Notes under the pieces: model-generated
What the model saw: only the letters and a program-made list of their open reading frames with translations
Databases searched by the model: none
What the model was told of the DNA's origin: nothing
Program-made: the position numbers and the translations under genes
Part shown: positions 8,452-17,912 of the stretch, piece by piece
How positions within the stretch are numbered: the stretch's first letter is position 1
Layout of the letters: every line of letters starts with the position of its first letter
NCBI GenBank assembly: GCA_965224235.1
Contig: CBDCYP010000001.1
Span: forward strand, 372,001 to 436,000
Direction of reading: 5' to 3'
Length of the DNA stretch: 64,000 nucleotides
Source: G958295935 sp965224235
GTDB taxonomy: Bacteria > Chloroflexota > Dehalococcoidia > Lucifugimonadales > Lucifugimonadaceae

Positions 8452-9033
8452 ATGATGGAGTTGGAAATCGACAGCATCAGGGTGAGCCTGCTGAACTATC
8501 AGCGCGTGGTGATTCTGAAAGAGAAAGAGTCGGATCGATATCTACCAATCTGGATAGGCCCGAATGAGGCCGACGCCATCGCTATCAAGCTCCAGGAAGT
8601 GGCGGTGCCACGTCCCCTTACGCACGATTTACTCCACAATGTGTTGGGGGAGTTGGGCGCCGAGATTCAACACATTCTGGTCTCCGGCCTTGACCACGAG
8701 ACCTTCTTCGCCAAGATCATGGTTTCGTTTGGCGAAAAGACGATTCCTATCGATTCCAGGCCATCCGACGCCCTCGCCCTGGCGGTCCGCGCACGGGTGC
8801 CAATATTCGCCGACGAGGACGTATTGGCCAAGGCTGGTGTCAAGCTCGATCAGGAAACGGGCGGCACGATCATCGGTTCACGGTCAGAGGGTGACTCCGG
8901 ACACAGACCACATCAGCCGCTCGATCCGGAAGAACTGGAAAAGATGTCCGCATTCTCCGATTTCATCGAGACCCTCGACATGGGAGGTATCGGTGAAAAA
9001 AGGGACAAGCCTGAAAGCCAGGGTGACAAATAA
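8452..9033 (+). CDS. Bifunctional nuclease family protein (BFN/DUF151)
   Basis: 193 residues. The BFN domain covers residues 1-130: VSLLNYQRVVILKE, LPIWIGPNEADAIA, FFAKIMVSF and the signature IDSRPSDALALAVRA. The acidic tail (to 193) is poorly conserved in the family. Plant and bacterial relatives show DNase/RNase activity, and others serve as stress or transcription cofactors; the role here is unproven. AAGGAG at 8438-8443 fixes the ATG at 8452 (a second ATG follows immediately). A strong terminator follows. Confidence 0.9.
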   Translation: MMELEIDSIRVSLLNYQRVVILKEKESDRYLPIWIGPNEADAIAIKLQEVAVPRPLTHDLLHNVLGELGAEIQHILVSGLDHETFFAKIMVSFGEKTIPIDSRPSDALALAVRARVPIFADEDVLAKAGVKLDQETGGTIIGSRSEGDSGHRPHQPLDPEELEKMSAFSDFIETLDMGGIGEKRDKPESQGDK

Positions 9034-9080
9034 GGGCGCTGCGCCAACGGGTCGATGACAAGGCCAATTAGCATGACTAC

Positions 9081-9115
9081 ATGAGGCCCCGTCACCCGGC
9101 GGGGCCTCATTTCTT
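9081..9115 (+). terminator. Rho-independent terminator
   Basis: A perfect 10-bp stem, atgaggcccc/ggggcctcat (9081-9090 and 9101-9110), with a 10-base loop and followed by ttctt. It separates the BFN gene from the ATP synthase operon. Confidence 0.85.
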
Positions 9116-9264
9116 ACACGGCAGTATCACCGCGAATGCGGTTTTCGCTCGTCGCAGCGGCACACCGGAATCCGGTGGGCGGTGAGCGGATCGGCAGCCC
9201 GCTGACCTGCCGAAAATACTTTGTGATAAACTACGCAATCGAATTCGGGAGGGGTCGTTTCCAG

Positions 9265-9612
9265 TTGCCTGGCGAACCTGAACCGCCCAAAACCAAGAGC
9301 ACAATTCCGGGGTCCGGAGACGGTCATGAAGATGATTGGCCGAGCACCTTTGCCCTGCTTTTAAGACTCACGGGCATCGGCTGGTACGTGGCATTGTCAA
9401 TAACCCTGGGGGCGCTCGGCGGGTGGTGGCTGGACGGGCGCTTTGGAACGGGACCCGCAATTACGTTGGCCGGAACCGCGTTCGGAGTAATAGTTGCATT
9501 CACGGGCATGTTACGAATGTTAAGCGCAGCGAGCCGAGTATCCGATAATAACCGTCAGCGCCAATCCGGGCGCACCGATGGCGAGAACAAAAACAGAGAC
9601 CTGGAGCGGTGA
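9265..9612 (+). CDS. AtpZ/AtpI-family ATP synthase assembly protein
   Basis: About 115 residues from a TTG at 9265, chosen because GGGAGGGG lies 10 bases upstream; other upstream starts in the same frame lack a site. A polar N-terminus is followed by two membrane segments (GIGWYVALSITLGALGGWWL and AITLAGTAFGVIVAFTGML). The GGWWLDGRFGTGP loop between them is the AtpZ/AtpI signature. These proteins help assemble the c-ring or carry Mg/Ca in the Fo sector. First gene of the ATP synthase operon; its stop overlaps the GTG start of atpB (GTGA). Confidence 0.8.
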   Translation: MPGEPEPPKTKSTIPGSGDGHEDDWPSTFALLLRLTGIGWYVALSITLGALGGWWLDGRFGTGPAITLAGTAFGVIVAFTGMLRMLSAASRVSDNNRQRQSGRTDGENKNRDLER

Positions 9613-10847
9613 AAGCGCTATTCTCCAATCCAAAGATTCTGGCAATCGCCATCATTGGCCTCGCCGCCCTCTTGGTCTCCTTTGCAGGTGGCGCCCTCGG
9701 CGCAGCCTTTGGCGGCGGTTTCCTGGGAGGGCCGATTCCGGAGATCCAGCTTCCCGCCGAAAAGGTGGTCGGCCTCGGCTCATACGACGTGACGAACACG
9801 TCGATCATGTTGTGGGCAGCCGGACTCCTCCTCCTCGTCATTTCATGGCTTGCGACTCGCCGGATGCGGGAAGTCCCTACAGGTCTCCAAAACGTCTTTG
9901 AGGTGATCGTCGAGTTCTTCGATTCGACGGCCGACAGCGTTGCCGGAGGCGCACATCACGCGGGGCGCCGTTTCCTTCCCCTCGTGCTCGTGATATTTCT
10001 CGTCGTCCTTGCAGCCAACTGGCTGGGCACACTGCCCGGCGTCGGCACGATCGGTCGAATCGAACCGGTGGAAGAGTGGGTGGAACACCGCGTCCACGTT
10101 AAAGAAGTCGAAATCGGATCGGATCGGATCGACCAGGGCCTTCCCATACTGTCCGAGGTCGAACTGGAAGAACACGCGCTGAGAGCCGTGTTGGAAGAGC
10201 ACGCGACGCGGAAGTTTGTAGTCTTCAATGGGAGCGGAGCATTCGGGATCGTCCCCATAGGACGCGGCGAAGACGCCAAGGTGTCGTTGCGCGACGTCGT
10301 GGACATCGAAAGCGATGACATCCACCACATTGAAGATGATCTGCACGCCAGTGTAGTGAAACGCGCGCCTGTGGACCCGGACAACCCGGGCAAGCACTCC
10401 AGTCTCGTGGGCAGTCGCGCCGGTCTGATGGTGCCGTTTTTCAGGGGCGCGAGCACAGACCTGAACACGACGCTAGCAATTGCGATCGTGGCGATGATCA
10501 CCGTGCAGATTTGGGGGATCCGGGCGCTCGGCCTTCGCCACTACAGCGGCAAGTTCATCATTCTCAACAAGGGCCCGATAAACGCATTTGTCGGCTTACT
10601 CGAAGCGTTCGGTGAGATCGCCCGGACGATAAGCTTCACTTTCCGGTTGTTCGGCAACATGTTTGCGGGTGAGATATTGCTTGTCGTAATGGCGTTTTTG
10701 CTTCCGCTCATCGGGATTATCCCGTTCCTTGGCCTGGAACTTTTTGTAGGATTGATTCAGGCATTCATATTTGCAATGCTCACTTTGGTGTTCGGCGTCA
10801 TGGCGAGTATCAGCCACGGCGACGACGAGCACGCTGAAGAGCATTAA
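9609..10847 (+). CDS. atpB: F-type ATP synthase subunit a (with large extra segment)
   Basis: 412 residues, against about 230-290 for the usual subunit a. The proton-channel part is normal: TSIMLWAAGLLLLVISW, ANWLGTLPG and STDLNTTLAIAI, and the essential Arg346 lies in FRLFGNMFAGE near the end, followed by IQAFIFAMLTLVF. Between the second conserved block and STDLNTT, residues about 150-274 form a hydrophilic, Glu/His/Asp-rich insert absent from standard AtpB. The reading frame through it is intact, so it is part of the protein; its place in the chain puts it in a loop between membrane helices. GTG start at 9609 overlaps the preceding stop. Confidence 0.95.
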   Translation: MKALFSNPKILAIAIIGLAALLVSFAGGALGAAFGGGFLGGPIPEIQLPAEKVVGLGSYDVTNTSIMLWAAGLLLLVISWLATRRMREVPTGLQNVFEVIVEFFDSTADSVAGGAHHAGRRFLPLVLVIFLVVLAANWLGTLPGVGTIGRIEPVEEWVEHRVHVKEVEIGSDRIDQGLPILSEVELEEHALRAVLEEHATRKFVVFNGSGAFGIVPIGRGEDAKVSLRDVVDIESDDIHHIEDDLHASVVKRAPVDPDNPGKHSSLVGSRAGLMVPFFRGASTDLNTTLAIAIVAMITVQIWGIRALGLRHYSGKFIILNKGPINAFVGLLEAFGEIARTISFTFRLFGNMFAGEILLVVMAFLLPLIGIIPFLGLELFVGLIQAFIFAMLTLVFGVMASISHGDDEHAEEH

Positions 10848-10927
10848 CGAACTTGGGTAATTGCCGCTCCCGCGTCCGGAATTGGGCACTGGGACGGCTC
10901 TAGGACAAAAACCTGGGAGGAACTTAG

Positions 10928-11155
10928 TTGGACGAAGGACTTAAGGCGATAGCCGCCGCACTTTCCATTGGCTTGGGCGCGATAGGGCCGGGCCTGGGAA
11001 TCGGACTGCTCGCAGGGCGGGCCATGGAAGCGTTGGGCAGGAACCCCGAAGCCAGGGGGCCGATCCAGCAAAACATGATTCTGGCCCTTGCGTTCGCCGA
11101 GGCCATCGCCATCTACGCGCTGGTCGTGGCAGTAATCATCGTCTTCGTGGCGTGA
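10928..11155 (+). CDS. atpE: ATP synthase subunit c
   Basis: 75-residue hairpin of two membrane helices. Helix 1 is glycine-rich (GAIGPGLGIGLLAG), a polar loop follows (RNPEA), and helix 2 has the ion-binding carboxylate Glu58 in LAFAEAIAIYAL. The Na+-binding Gln of helix 1 and Ser-Thr after the Glu are absent, so this is probably an H+ type. TTG start with GGGAGG about 6 bases upstream. Confidence 0.96.
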   Translation: MDEGLKAIAAALSIGLGAIGPGLGIGLLAGRAMEALGRNPEARGPIQQNMILALAFAEAIAIYALVVAVIIVFVA

Positions 11156-11226
11156 TCGTACCCGGACGAACAGTCGTCGTTAGTCCCAGCGGCGGACGGC
11201 GGCCAACCGGCCGTATGAGGTAAGCA

Positions 11227-11727
11227 ATGGGTGGACTCGGAATCACCTTACCCGGGCTGCTGACCCAACTCGTCAGCTTTCTGGTCCTGTTCGGACTGCT
11301 TTATCTGGTTCTGTATAAACCGATGACGCGGATGCTGGACTCCCGCTCTCATCGTATTCGGGAGAGCCTGGAATCCGCAGATCGGGCACGGCAGGAGGCT
11401 GCTTCCTCGGCCGAGCAGGTTGAACAGGAACTGGCCCAGGCCAGAAATCAGGGTCAGGCGCTCATCGCCGATGCCCGAACCGCAGCGAGTCAGTTCAGGC
11501 AGCTGGAAGATGCGCGCACCCGGGGCGAGATGGAGGCGATGCTCGAACGGGCTCGAACCGAAATCGAACGGGAGAAGGACGCCGCCATCGAGCAGGTGAG
11601 GAGCCAGTTTGCCAACCTCGCGATTACCGCTGCTGAACGAGTGGTCGAACGTTCACTCGACAAGGATGCCCACGCGCAGTTGATCGACAAGGTCCTCGAA
11701 GAGGGCCTCGCGGTCCGGCGCAACTGA
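11227..11727 (+). CDS. atpF: ATP synthase subunit b
   Basis: 166 residues. One N-terminal membrane helix (QLVSFLVLFGLLYLVLY), then the KPMTRMLDSR start of a long Ala/Glu/Arg-rich coiled coil that forms the peripheral stalk. SD TGAGGT lies just before the ATG. Same order and strand as the rest of the operon. Confidence 0.95.
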   Translation: MGGLGITLPGLLTQLVSFLVLFGLLYLVLYKPMTRMLDSRSHRIRESLESADRARQEAASSAEQVEQELAQARNQGQALIADARTAASQFRQLEDARTRGEMEAMLERARTEIEREKDAAIEQVRSQFANLAITAAERVVERSLDKDAHAQLIDKVLEEGLAVRRN

Positions 11728-11858
11728 CGGGCGAGCGATGTTAAGTCTGAATGGCAACTCCATTGATCGCAATCCTCGATGAGTTGGCGCCGGATATCAC
11801 GGCATTCTTCTGTTTCAGACTTGAAGCGCCATCGGGCCGCACTGTGACGGCAAGATAA

Positions 11859-12404
11859 ATGGCAGCGCCTAAACCACGGAGATACGCCATAGCCGCGCTC
11901 CAGCTGGCCCTTGAAAACGAGGGCATATCGAGCTGGGAGCAGGACTTGAGCCGAGTTGCAGACGTGTTGAGTGATGATGATTTTCGCGCTCTGCTACTGG
12001 CGCCCCAGGTCTCAGACGAAGCAAAGCTCAACGGGATCGCCACCCTCCTCGGCGATGTCGCGCCGCTCGTCGTCAATATGGTCTCGTTGATGGCTGTACG
12101 GGGAGATATCGGATCGTTTTCCGAGGTTTTTTCGACGTTTCAGGAGATCGCTAACGAGCATCGCGGCATAGCGCTGGCCGAGGTCACTTCCGCCGTGCCG
12201 CTGGATGACGAACACAGGGAAAGAATCCGCTTTAGCCTCGCCGACATCACCGGCAAAAAGATCACAATGACCGAACGCGTAGACCCGCAGATTCTCGGTG
12301 GCGTCGTTGCCAGGGTGGGTGACCAGTTGATTGACGGCAGTACGCGCACCAGATTGCGATCTATGCGCGACCAGATAGCCGCACGGCCTGCGGAGGTTGC
12401 GTAG
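11859..12404 (+). CDS. atpH: ATP synthase subunit delta
   Basis: 181 residues. N-terminal helical domain beginning RRYAIAALQLAL and a C-terminal half with the OSCP signature, DPQILGGVVARVGDQLIDGS. It connects the b stalk to the top of F1. 131 bases lie between atpF and this ATG with no other gene; the ribosome site is weak. Confidence 0.93.
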   Translation: MAAPKPRRYAIAALQLALENEGISSWEQDLSRVADVLSDDDFRALLLAPQVSDEAKLNGIATLLGDVAPLVVNMVSLMAVRGDIGSFSEVFSTFQEIANEHRGIALAEVTSAVPLDDEHRERIRFSLADITGKKITMTERVDPQILGGVVARVGDQLIDGSTRTRLRSMRDQIAARPAEVA

Positions 12405-12523
12405 GAGCGGTCGGTCGCACAGTCTTTTTTGACGGAACATGAACAGGGTCCTCAAGGGCTGGCCGGAGGAGTGGCGATGCCACTAGCCGGGCGGCCGGGA
12501 TCCCGTCGGCGGAGTAACAAAGT

Positions 12524-14050
12524 ATGGCAGTAGCAGGTCAGGACATAGCCTCTGTTATCAGACGGCAGATCGAAGAGTTCGGCGCCGAATTGACAATGGT
12601 GGACGTCGGAACCGTCATCGAAGCAGGAGACGGCATCGCCCGGATCCACGGTCTCTCCGGCGTCAAGGCGAATGAATTACTCCAGTTTCCTGGGGATGTT
12701 CTCGGTCTGGCTCTCAATCTCGAAGAGGACAGCGTTGGCGCGGTCATCCTGGGTGATTTCCTTGGCATCAAGGAAGGCGACGAGGTCCGCAGCACCGGTC
12801 GGATCATCGAGGTTCCGGTGGGGGAATCGCTACTCGGCAGAGTCGTGGACCCCCTTGGCATGGAGCTCGATGACAAGGGACCGGTCCACACCCAGTCAAC
12901 TTTGCCTGTGGAGAAGATCGCCCCCGGCGTGGTCACTCGCAAGTCGGTCGACCAACCCGTGCAGTTCGGCGTGAAGGTTGTAGACGCCATGGTGCCGATA
13001 GGCCGGGGCCAACGCGAGTTGGTGATCGGCGATCGCACCACCGGCAAGACGGCGCTCTGCGTGGACGCGATTATCAACCAGCGCGACTCGGACATCCTGT
13101 GCATCTACGTGGCCATCGGCCAAAAGGCGTCCAAGGTTGCAGCGGTCGCCGCCAAGCTGGATCAAGCGGGCGCGCTCGAAAACACCATCGTGGTTGCGGC
13201 AAACGCATCGGACCCGGCCGCCTTGCAGTACCTGGCGCCTTATGCCGGATGTACCATGGGCGAGTACTTCATGGCGCAAGGCAAGGACGTCCTCATCGTC
13301 TACGACGACCTGACCAAACACGCGTGGGCGTACCGGCAAATGTCATTGCTGCTCAGGAGACCGCCGGGGCGGGAAGCGTACCCGGGCGACGTGTTTTACC
13401 TACACTCGCGGTTGCTCGAACGCGCTGCCAGGCTCGACCCTGATTTCGGCGGCGGATCGATAACCGCCCTGCCCGTCATCGAGACCCAGGCCGGAGACGT
13501 GTCCGCCTACATCCCAACGAACGTGATCTCGATAACGGACGGGCAGATATATCTTGAGCCCGACCTGTTCGCCTCGGGAATTCGCCCGGCCGTCAACGCC
13601 GGTCTCTCGGTTACGAGGGTGGGCAGCTCAGCCCAACGGCGCGGTATGAAGTCGGTCGCCGGTAGTATGAAACTGGACATGGCCCAGTTTCGGGAGCTCG
13701 CTACCTTTGCCCAGTTCGGCACGGCCGACCTCGATGCGGCTACACGCAGGCAACTGGAGCGCGGCCGCAGGTTCACCGAACTGCTCAAACAGGACGAAAC
13801 GCAACCGGTCTCATTCGAGAATCAGGTTGCGCTTTTCCACATAGCCAATAGCGGCGCATTCGATGACGTCCCGATCGAGTCCGTCCGCCAATTCGAGTCA
13901 GGGTGGTACGACTACGCCGCGGCCAACGTCCCCGACGTGCTCAAGGAGATCGCTGAATCAGGCGACCTGTCTGACGACTCAAAGGCGAAGCTGGGCGATG
14001 CGTCCAAGGGCTACGTTCAAACTGCCAGCATGACGGTTGCGGGAGGTTAG
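12524..14050 (+). CDS. atpA: ATP synthase F1 subunit alpha
   Basis: 508 residues, normal for the family. It has the beta-barrel N-domain (GTVIEAGDGIARIHGL), Walker A GDRTTGKT, the ITALPVIETQAGDVSAYIP stretch, and the SVTRVGSSAQ segment with the arginine finger that completes the catalytic site on beta. Non-catalytic nucleotide-binding subunit of F1. Confidence 0.97.
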   Translation: MAVAGQDIASVIRRQIEEFGAELTMVDVGTVIEAGDGIARIHGLSGVKANELLQFPGDVLGLALNLEEDSVGAVILGDFLGIKEGDEVRSTGRIIEVPVGESLLGRVVDPLGMELDDKGPVHTQSTLPVEKIAPGVVTRKSVDQPVQFGVKVVDAMVPIGRGQRELVIGDRTTGKTALCVDAIINQRDSDILCIYVAIGQKASKVAAVAAKLDQAGALENTIVVAANASDPAALQYLAPYAGCTMGEYFMAQGKDVLIVYDDLTKHAWAYRQMSLLLRRPPGREAYPGDVFYLHSRLLERAARLDPDFGGGSITALPVIETQAGDVSAYIPTNVISITDGQIYLEPDLFASGIRPAVNAGLSVTRVGSSAQRRGMKSVAGSMKLDMAQFRELATFAQFGTADLDAATRRQLERGRRFTELLKQDETQPVSFENQVALFHIANSGAFDDVPIESVRQFESGWYDYAAANVPDVLKEIAESGDLSDDSKAKLGDASKGYVQTASMTVAGG

Positions 14051-14151
14051 TCCGGCCGTTATCAGGATTGATGACGCACAAGACGGCTTAACCGTGGTTT
14101 TCAGGATTGCCCGGCACACCCGCGACCGGACCATGGCTTAAGTAAACAGAC

Positions 14152-15027
14152 ATGCCCAGCACCAGAGAACTTCGCCGCCGAATTCGGTCGGTCGAAAACA
14201 CAGCGCAAGTAACGAAGGCGATGCAATTCATCGCAGCTTCCAAGATGCGCCGCGCCCAGCAAATGGTTTTGTCCGGCAGGGCTTATTCCCAGCGCATTCA
14301 GGGGGTTCTCGCGGACCTGGTACAGACAATCACTTCGCAAGATGACGAACTGAATATCCCGCTTCTCGATGACAGGCAGGTGAAGAGGACCTCGCTCCTG
14401 CTCATCACCCCGGACCGCGGCCTGTGCGGCGCCCTGGTCGGCAACATCCAACGTGCGGCGGGTGAGGCCATACAGGCGTCCGAGTCGCCGGTCGAGGTGA
14501 TCACCGTTGGCCGCAAGGGCGAGACCTTTGTAGTTCGAACAGGGCAAACTCTCAAGGCCTCGTTCAGCGTTGGGGACCGCCCCACCCTGGACGAAACGGT
14601 GGGCATTTCACGCATGCTCATGGACGAATTCGAGAATGCCGACGCCGACCGTGTCCTGATCGCGTACAGCGAGTTCGTAAACACAGGAGTTCAACGTCCC
14701 GTCGTAAAACGACTTCTGCCGGTCGAACCACCCAGCGAAGCTCCGTCCGACGGCCCGTCGGACACCTCGGGGTTCATATACGAACCAACCCCGCATGAAG
14801 TGTTGCTGGAACTCGTGCCCCGTTATGTGGAGACGCTTGTCTACCACACGATATTGGAGGCAATCGCCAGTGAACACTCGGCGCGCATGGTGGCCATGCA
14901 GAACGCCACTGACAACGCTCTGGAGCTTGTGGACGATCTCACGCTTGAGTTGAACAAGGCGCGCCAGGAGATGATCACGTCTGAGTTGCTGGACATCATC
15001 GGCGGTGTTGCGGCGGTAGGGGACTGA
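14152..15027 (+). CDS. atpG: ATP synthase F1 subunit gamma
   Basis: 291 residues. N-terminal helix RELRRRIRSVENTAQVTKAM and a C-terminal helix with ARMVAMQNATDNA form the rotor shaft; the Rossmann-like middle contains TPDRGLCGALVGN. A short proline/serine-rich insert (about residues 190-208) enlarges a surface loop. Lies between atpA and atpD as usual. Confidence 0.96.
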   Translation: MPSTRELRRRIRSVENTAQVTKAMQFIAASKMRRAQQMVLSGRAYSQRIQGVLADLVQTITSQDDELNIPLLDDRQVKRTSLLLITPDRGLCGALVGNIQRAAGEAIQASESPVEVITVGRKGETFVVRTGQTLKASFSVGDRPTLDETVGISRMLMDEFENADADRVLIAYSEFVNTGVQRPVVKRLLPVEPPSEAPSDGPSDTSGFIYEPTPHEVLLELVPRYVETLVYHTILEAIASEHSARMVAMQNATDNALELVDDLTLELNKARQEMITSELLDIIGGVAAVGD

Positions 15028-15099
15028 TATCGACCGGCCGCAAAAACAAGGGATGAATCGCTCCGGCATCCGGGCCGGAGCAATACAGAGGAAAATCGG

Positions 15100-16503
15100 A
15101 TGGCACAAGAATCCAAGGGCAGAGTAGTCCAAATCATCGGCACGGTTGTGGACGTCGAATTCCCGCCCGACCAGTTACCCGGCATATTCAACGCGCTGGA
15201 GTTGGATCTCGCAGGCGAGCTGCTCACGCTCGAGGTTCAACAACACGTCGGCAATAGCTGGACGCGGTGCCTCGCTCTGGGCCCGACCGATGGACTGGCC
15301 CGCGGCGTCGAGGTAACCGACACGGGCCAGCAGGTCACCGTACCCGTCGGTGAGCCGTCGCTCGGCAGGCTGTTCAACGTGGTAGGAGAGGCCATTGACA
15401 ACCTCGGTCCTGTAGAAGCCGTGGATAAGTGGCCTATCCACCGCCCTGCCCCGGCGTTCGCCGAACAACGCGGTACCACTGACATTCTCGAAACCGGGAT
15501 CAAAGTGTTCGATCTCATTACACCGTTCGCCAAGGGAGGCAAGATCGGCGCCTACGGAGGAGCGGGCGTCGGTAAGACCGTCATCATTACCGAGTTGATA
15601 CGCAACATCGCCCAGGAGCACAGCGGGGTATCCGTTTTCGCCGGGGTCGGCGAGCGCTCGCGTGAGGGAAACGACCTGTGGCACGAGATGCAGGACTACG
15701 GAGTGCTCGGCTCGACCGCCCTGGTGTTCGGCCAGATGAACGAACCGCCAGGAACACGCGCCCGCATCGCGCTGACCGGTCTGACGATGGCCGAATACTT
15801 CCGGGACGAACAGAAACAAGACGTGCTTCTGTTCATCGATAACGTCTACCGCTACATCCTCGCCGGTATGGAAGTGTCGGCGCTGCTTGGCAGAATGCCG
15901 TCCGCTGTGGGATACCAGCCGACCCTGTCCACGGAGATGGGCGATCTCGAGGAGCGCATCGCTTCCACAGTGAACGGCTCCATAACGTCGTTCCAGGCGG
16001 TGTACGTGCCTGCCGACGACTACACCGACCCGGGCATCGTCACCACGTTCGGGCACCTTGACGCAAACATCTCACTCGACCGTTCCCTGTCCGAGCAAGC
16101 CCTGTACCCGGCGGTCGACGCTTTGGCGTCTAACTCGAGGATCCTCGAGCCGGCGATCGTCGGTCAGGAGCACTACGACGTAGCGAGGGGCGTACAGCAG
16201 ATTCTGCAACGCTACAAGGACCTTCAGGACGTGATCGCCATCCTGGGCATCGAAGAGCTTTCGGATGAAGACAAACTGGCAGTAGGCAGGGCCAGGCGAA
16301 TACAACGATTCCTCACGCAACCATTCTTCGTCGGCGAGGTGTTTACCGGAATACCGGGTAAGTACGTTTCGACTCAGGAGACCGTGCGAGGCTTCAAGGA
16401 AATCGTCGAAGGCAAGCACGACCATCTGCCCGAACAGGCCTTCTACATGGTCGGAACCATCGACGAGGCTGTGGAAAAAGCGGAACAGATGGCCGTCGCT
16501 TGA
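15100..16503 (+). CDS. atpD: ATP synthase F1 subunit beta
   Basis: 467 residues. Walker A GGAGVGKTVI, catalytic Glu in GERSREGNDL, Walker B VLLFIDNVYR, GRMPSAVGYQPTL, and ELSDEDKLAVGRARR in the DELSEED lever. Catalytic subunit of F1. Within the Walker B region VYRYILAGMEVSALLGR differs slightly from the commoner FRFTQAGSEVSALLGR but keeps all catalytic residues. SD AGAGGAAAA upstream. Confidence 0.97.
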   Translation: MAQESKGRVVQIIGTVVDVEFPPDQLPGIFNALELDLAGELLTLEVQQHVGNSWTRCLALGPTDGLARGVEVTDTGQQVTVPVGEPSLGRLFNVVGEAIDNLGPVEAVDKWPIHRPAPAFAEQRGTTDILETGIKVFDLITPFAKGGKIGAYGGAGVGKTVIITELIRNIAQEHSGVSVFAGVGERSREGNDLWHEMQDYGVLGSTALVFGQMNEPPGTRARIALTGLTMAEYFRDEQKQDVLLFIDNVYRYILAGMEVSALLGRMPSAVGYQPTLSTEMGDLEERIASTVNGSITSFQAVYVPADDYTDPGIVTTFGHLDANISLDRSLSEQALYPAVDALASNSRILEPAIVGQEHYDVARGVQQILQRYKDLQDVIAILGIEELSDEDKLAVGRARRIQRFLTQPFFVGEVFTGIPGKYVSTQETVRGFKEIVEGKHDHLPEQAFYMVGTIDEAVEKAEQMAVA

Positions 16504-16615
16504 GGAACAAAAAAGCACCCCTTGACTACGAACACGTCCAGACCGGATGATCGCCTCACCATAGGGATCAAGCGACGGCTGACGGGAAACCAGAACACAA
16601 CACGGACTTTCTAGC

Positions 16616-17053
16616 TTGGCTCAACTGCAACTCGACATAATCACCGCGGAAGGCGAAGCCTACTCCGGCATCACTGATCTCGTGGTTGCGCCCGGTCTGG
16701 TGGGTGAATTCACTGTTCTTCCTTCCCACGCCCCGCTGATCACGACCCTCCAGCCCGGCGAGGTGAGGCTGACCGAGGATGGAGAGAGCAAGTCATTGGT
16801 AGTGTCCGGCGGCTTTCTGGAGGTCCACGGCAACAGGGTCGTCATACTTGCCGATGCCGCCGAGCGTGACGAGGACATCGACCTCGAACGTGCTGAAGCG
16901 GCTGTACAGCAGGCGCGGGAAAGGATGGAAAACCGGACCGGCGACATGGATCTCGAAGCCGCCCTGTCGTCACTCAGACGTGCGCAGGCCCGGGCCGGGG
17001 TGGCGAGGCGCCGCCGTCAACTGCGATCCTCTTCGTCAAGCGCGTCTCAGTAA
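16616..17053 (+). CDS. atpC: ATP synthase subunit epsilon
   Basis: 145 residues. Beta-sandwich with LVVAPGLVGEFTVLPSHAPLI and ALQPGEVRL-like strands, then a C-terminal two-helix hairpin (AEAAVQQARERM, LSSLRRAQARAGVARRR). TTG start at 16616, with no strong ribosome site. Last gene of the operon; convergent with rex. Confidence 0.93.
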   Translation: MAQLQLDIITAEGEAYSGITDLVVAPGLVGEFTVLPSHAPLITTLQPGEVRLTEDGESKSLVVSGGFLEVHGNRVVILADAAERDEDIDLERAEAAVQQARERMENRTGDMDLEAALSSLRRAQARAGVARRRRQLRSSSSSASQ

Positions 17054-17166
17054 TAGTAGTAGGAGTAGTCCGGCGTGAGGTCAATGCCCCGTCTGCGCAC
17101 GCGCTGTCGCCAATCCAACCGATTTGAGTCGAGAACCCGAGCCCCTGAATTTAGCTTCCGCGCCGG

Positions 17167-17802
17167 TTACCCGTTAACCGTAGGGTTTTTGAGGTAGTAC
17201 GTCATCGACTGAAGCGCCAGGACGGGATCGATACTTCTCACCTTAACGCCGTACGGCACGCGGGGCGAAAACGGGGCGTAGTTCAGAACGGAGCGGACCC
17301 CCGCGGCTACCAACGTGTCTATGACGGACTGGGCCTCGGATGACGGGACGGTCACAATGCCGATCTTCACATTCCTGGAAATGACGGTCGTGGGTATCTC
17401 CCTCATCGATTGCACTCTGAGGCCGCCGATCTCCTCGCCGGTTAGCCGCTCATCGTTGTCGAACGCAGCGACCACACGAAATCCTTCCGGTTCGAACCCG
17501 GGATATGCAACGACGGCCCGCCCCAACCTGCCCATACCCAAAACCGCCGCGTTCCACGATACGTCTAGGCCGAGAATGCTGCGAAGGGAGGCGGCGAGGT
17601 TCTGAACGTTGTATCCACGGCCTTGTTTGCCAAATCGCCCGAAGTAGCTGAGGTCCTTCCGAATCTGGGCCGGGGTCATGTTCAGGCGGACTCCGAGCTG
17701 CTCGGAACTTACGACCTCGACATGATTGGACTCAAAACGGCTGAGCACCCGCACATATAGAGGCAGGCGTTGAACTACAACGTCGGGGACCTCTTCAATC
17801 AT
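17167..17802 (-). CDS. rex: Redox-sensing transcriptional repressor Rex
   Basis: About 211 residues from ATG 17802 (a TTG at 17847 would add 15 residues not typical of Rex). N-terminal winged helix with RLPLYVRVL, TPAQIRKDLSYFGRFGKQGRGY, then a Rossmann domain with GMGRLGRAVV and a C-terminal swapped helix. Rex leaves its operator when NADH/NAD+ rises and typically controls fermentation, respiration and ATP synthase genes. A matching operator lies upstream (17893-17912), pointing to autoregulation. Confidence 0.94.
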   Translation of the reverse strand: MIEEVPDVVVQRLPLYVRVLSRFESNHVEVVSSEQLGVRLNMTPAQIRKDLSYFGRFGKQGRGYNVQNLAASLRSILGLDVSWNAAVLGMGRLGRAVVAYPGFEPEGFRVVAAFDNDERLTGEEIGGLRVQSMREIPTTVISRNVKIGIVTVPSSEAQSVIDTLVAAGVRSVLNYAPFSPRVPYGVKVRSIDPVLALQSMTYYLKNPTVNG

Positions 17803-17892
17803 CGGGACTTGCGAAGACCTGCGCTTGTTGTCTCTGCTGGAAACCAATTGGGGGGAAATCCGCTTTAGGCGGGGAAACCGTAGGAGGGATCA

Positions 17893-17912
17893 GTACGTGA
17901 CTTATATCACAA
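17893..17912 (-). promoter_or_regulatory. Probable Rex operator overlapping the rex promoter
   Basis: cgtgacttatatcacaa carries GTGA-N6-TCAC, the core of Rex sites (TGTGA-N6-TCACA), with one mismatch at the outer left base. Read on the minus strand it contains TATAAG, a possible -10, with TTGCCC 18 bases upstream as a possible -35. Binding would block the rex promoter. Confidence 0.6.

Noticed and set aside
15175..16056. 293-codon minus-strand frame inside atpD
   Set aside because: Antisense to a complete beta subunit.
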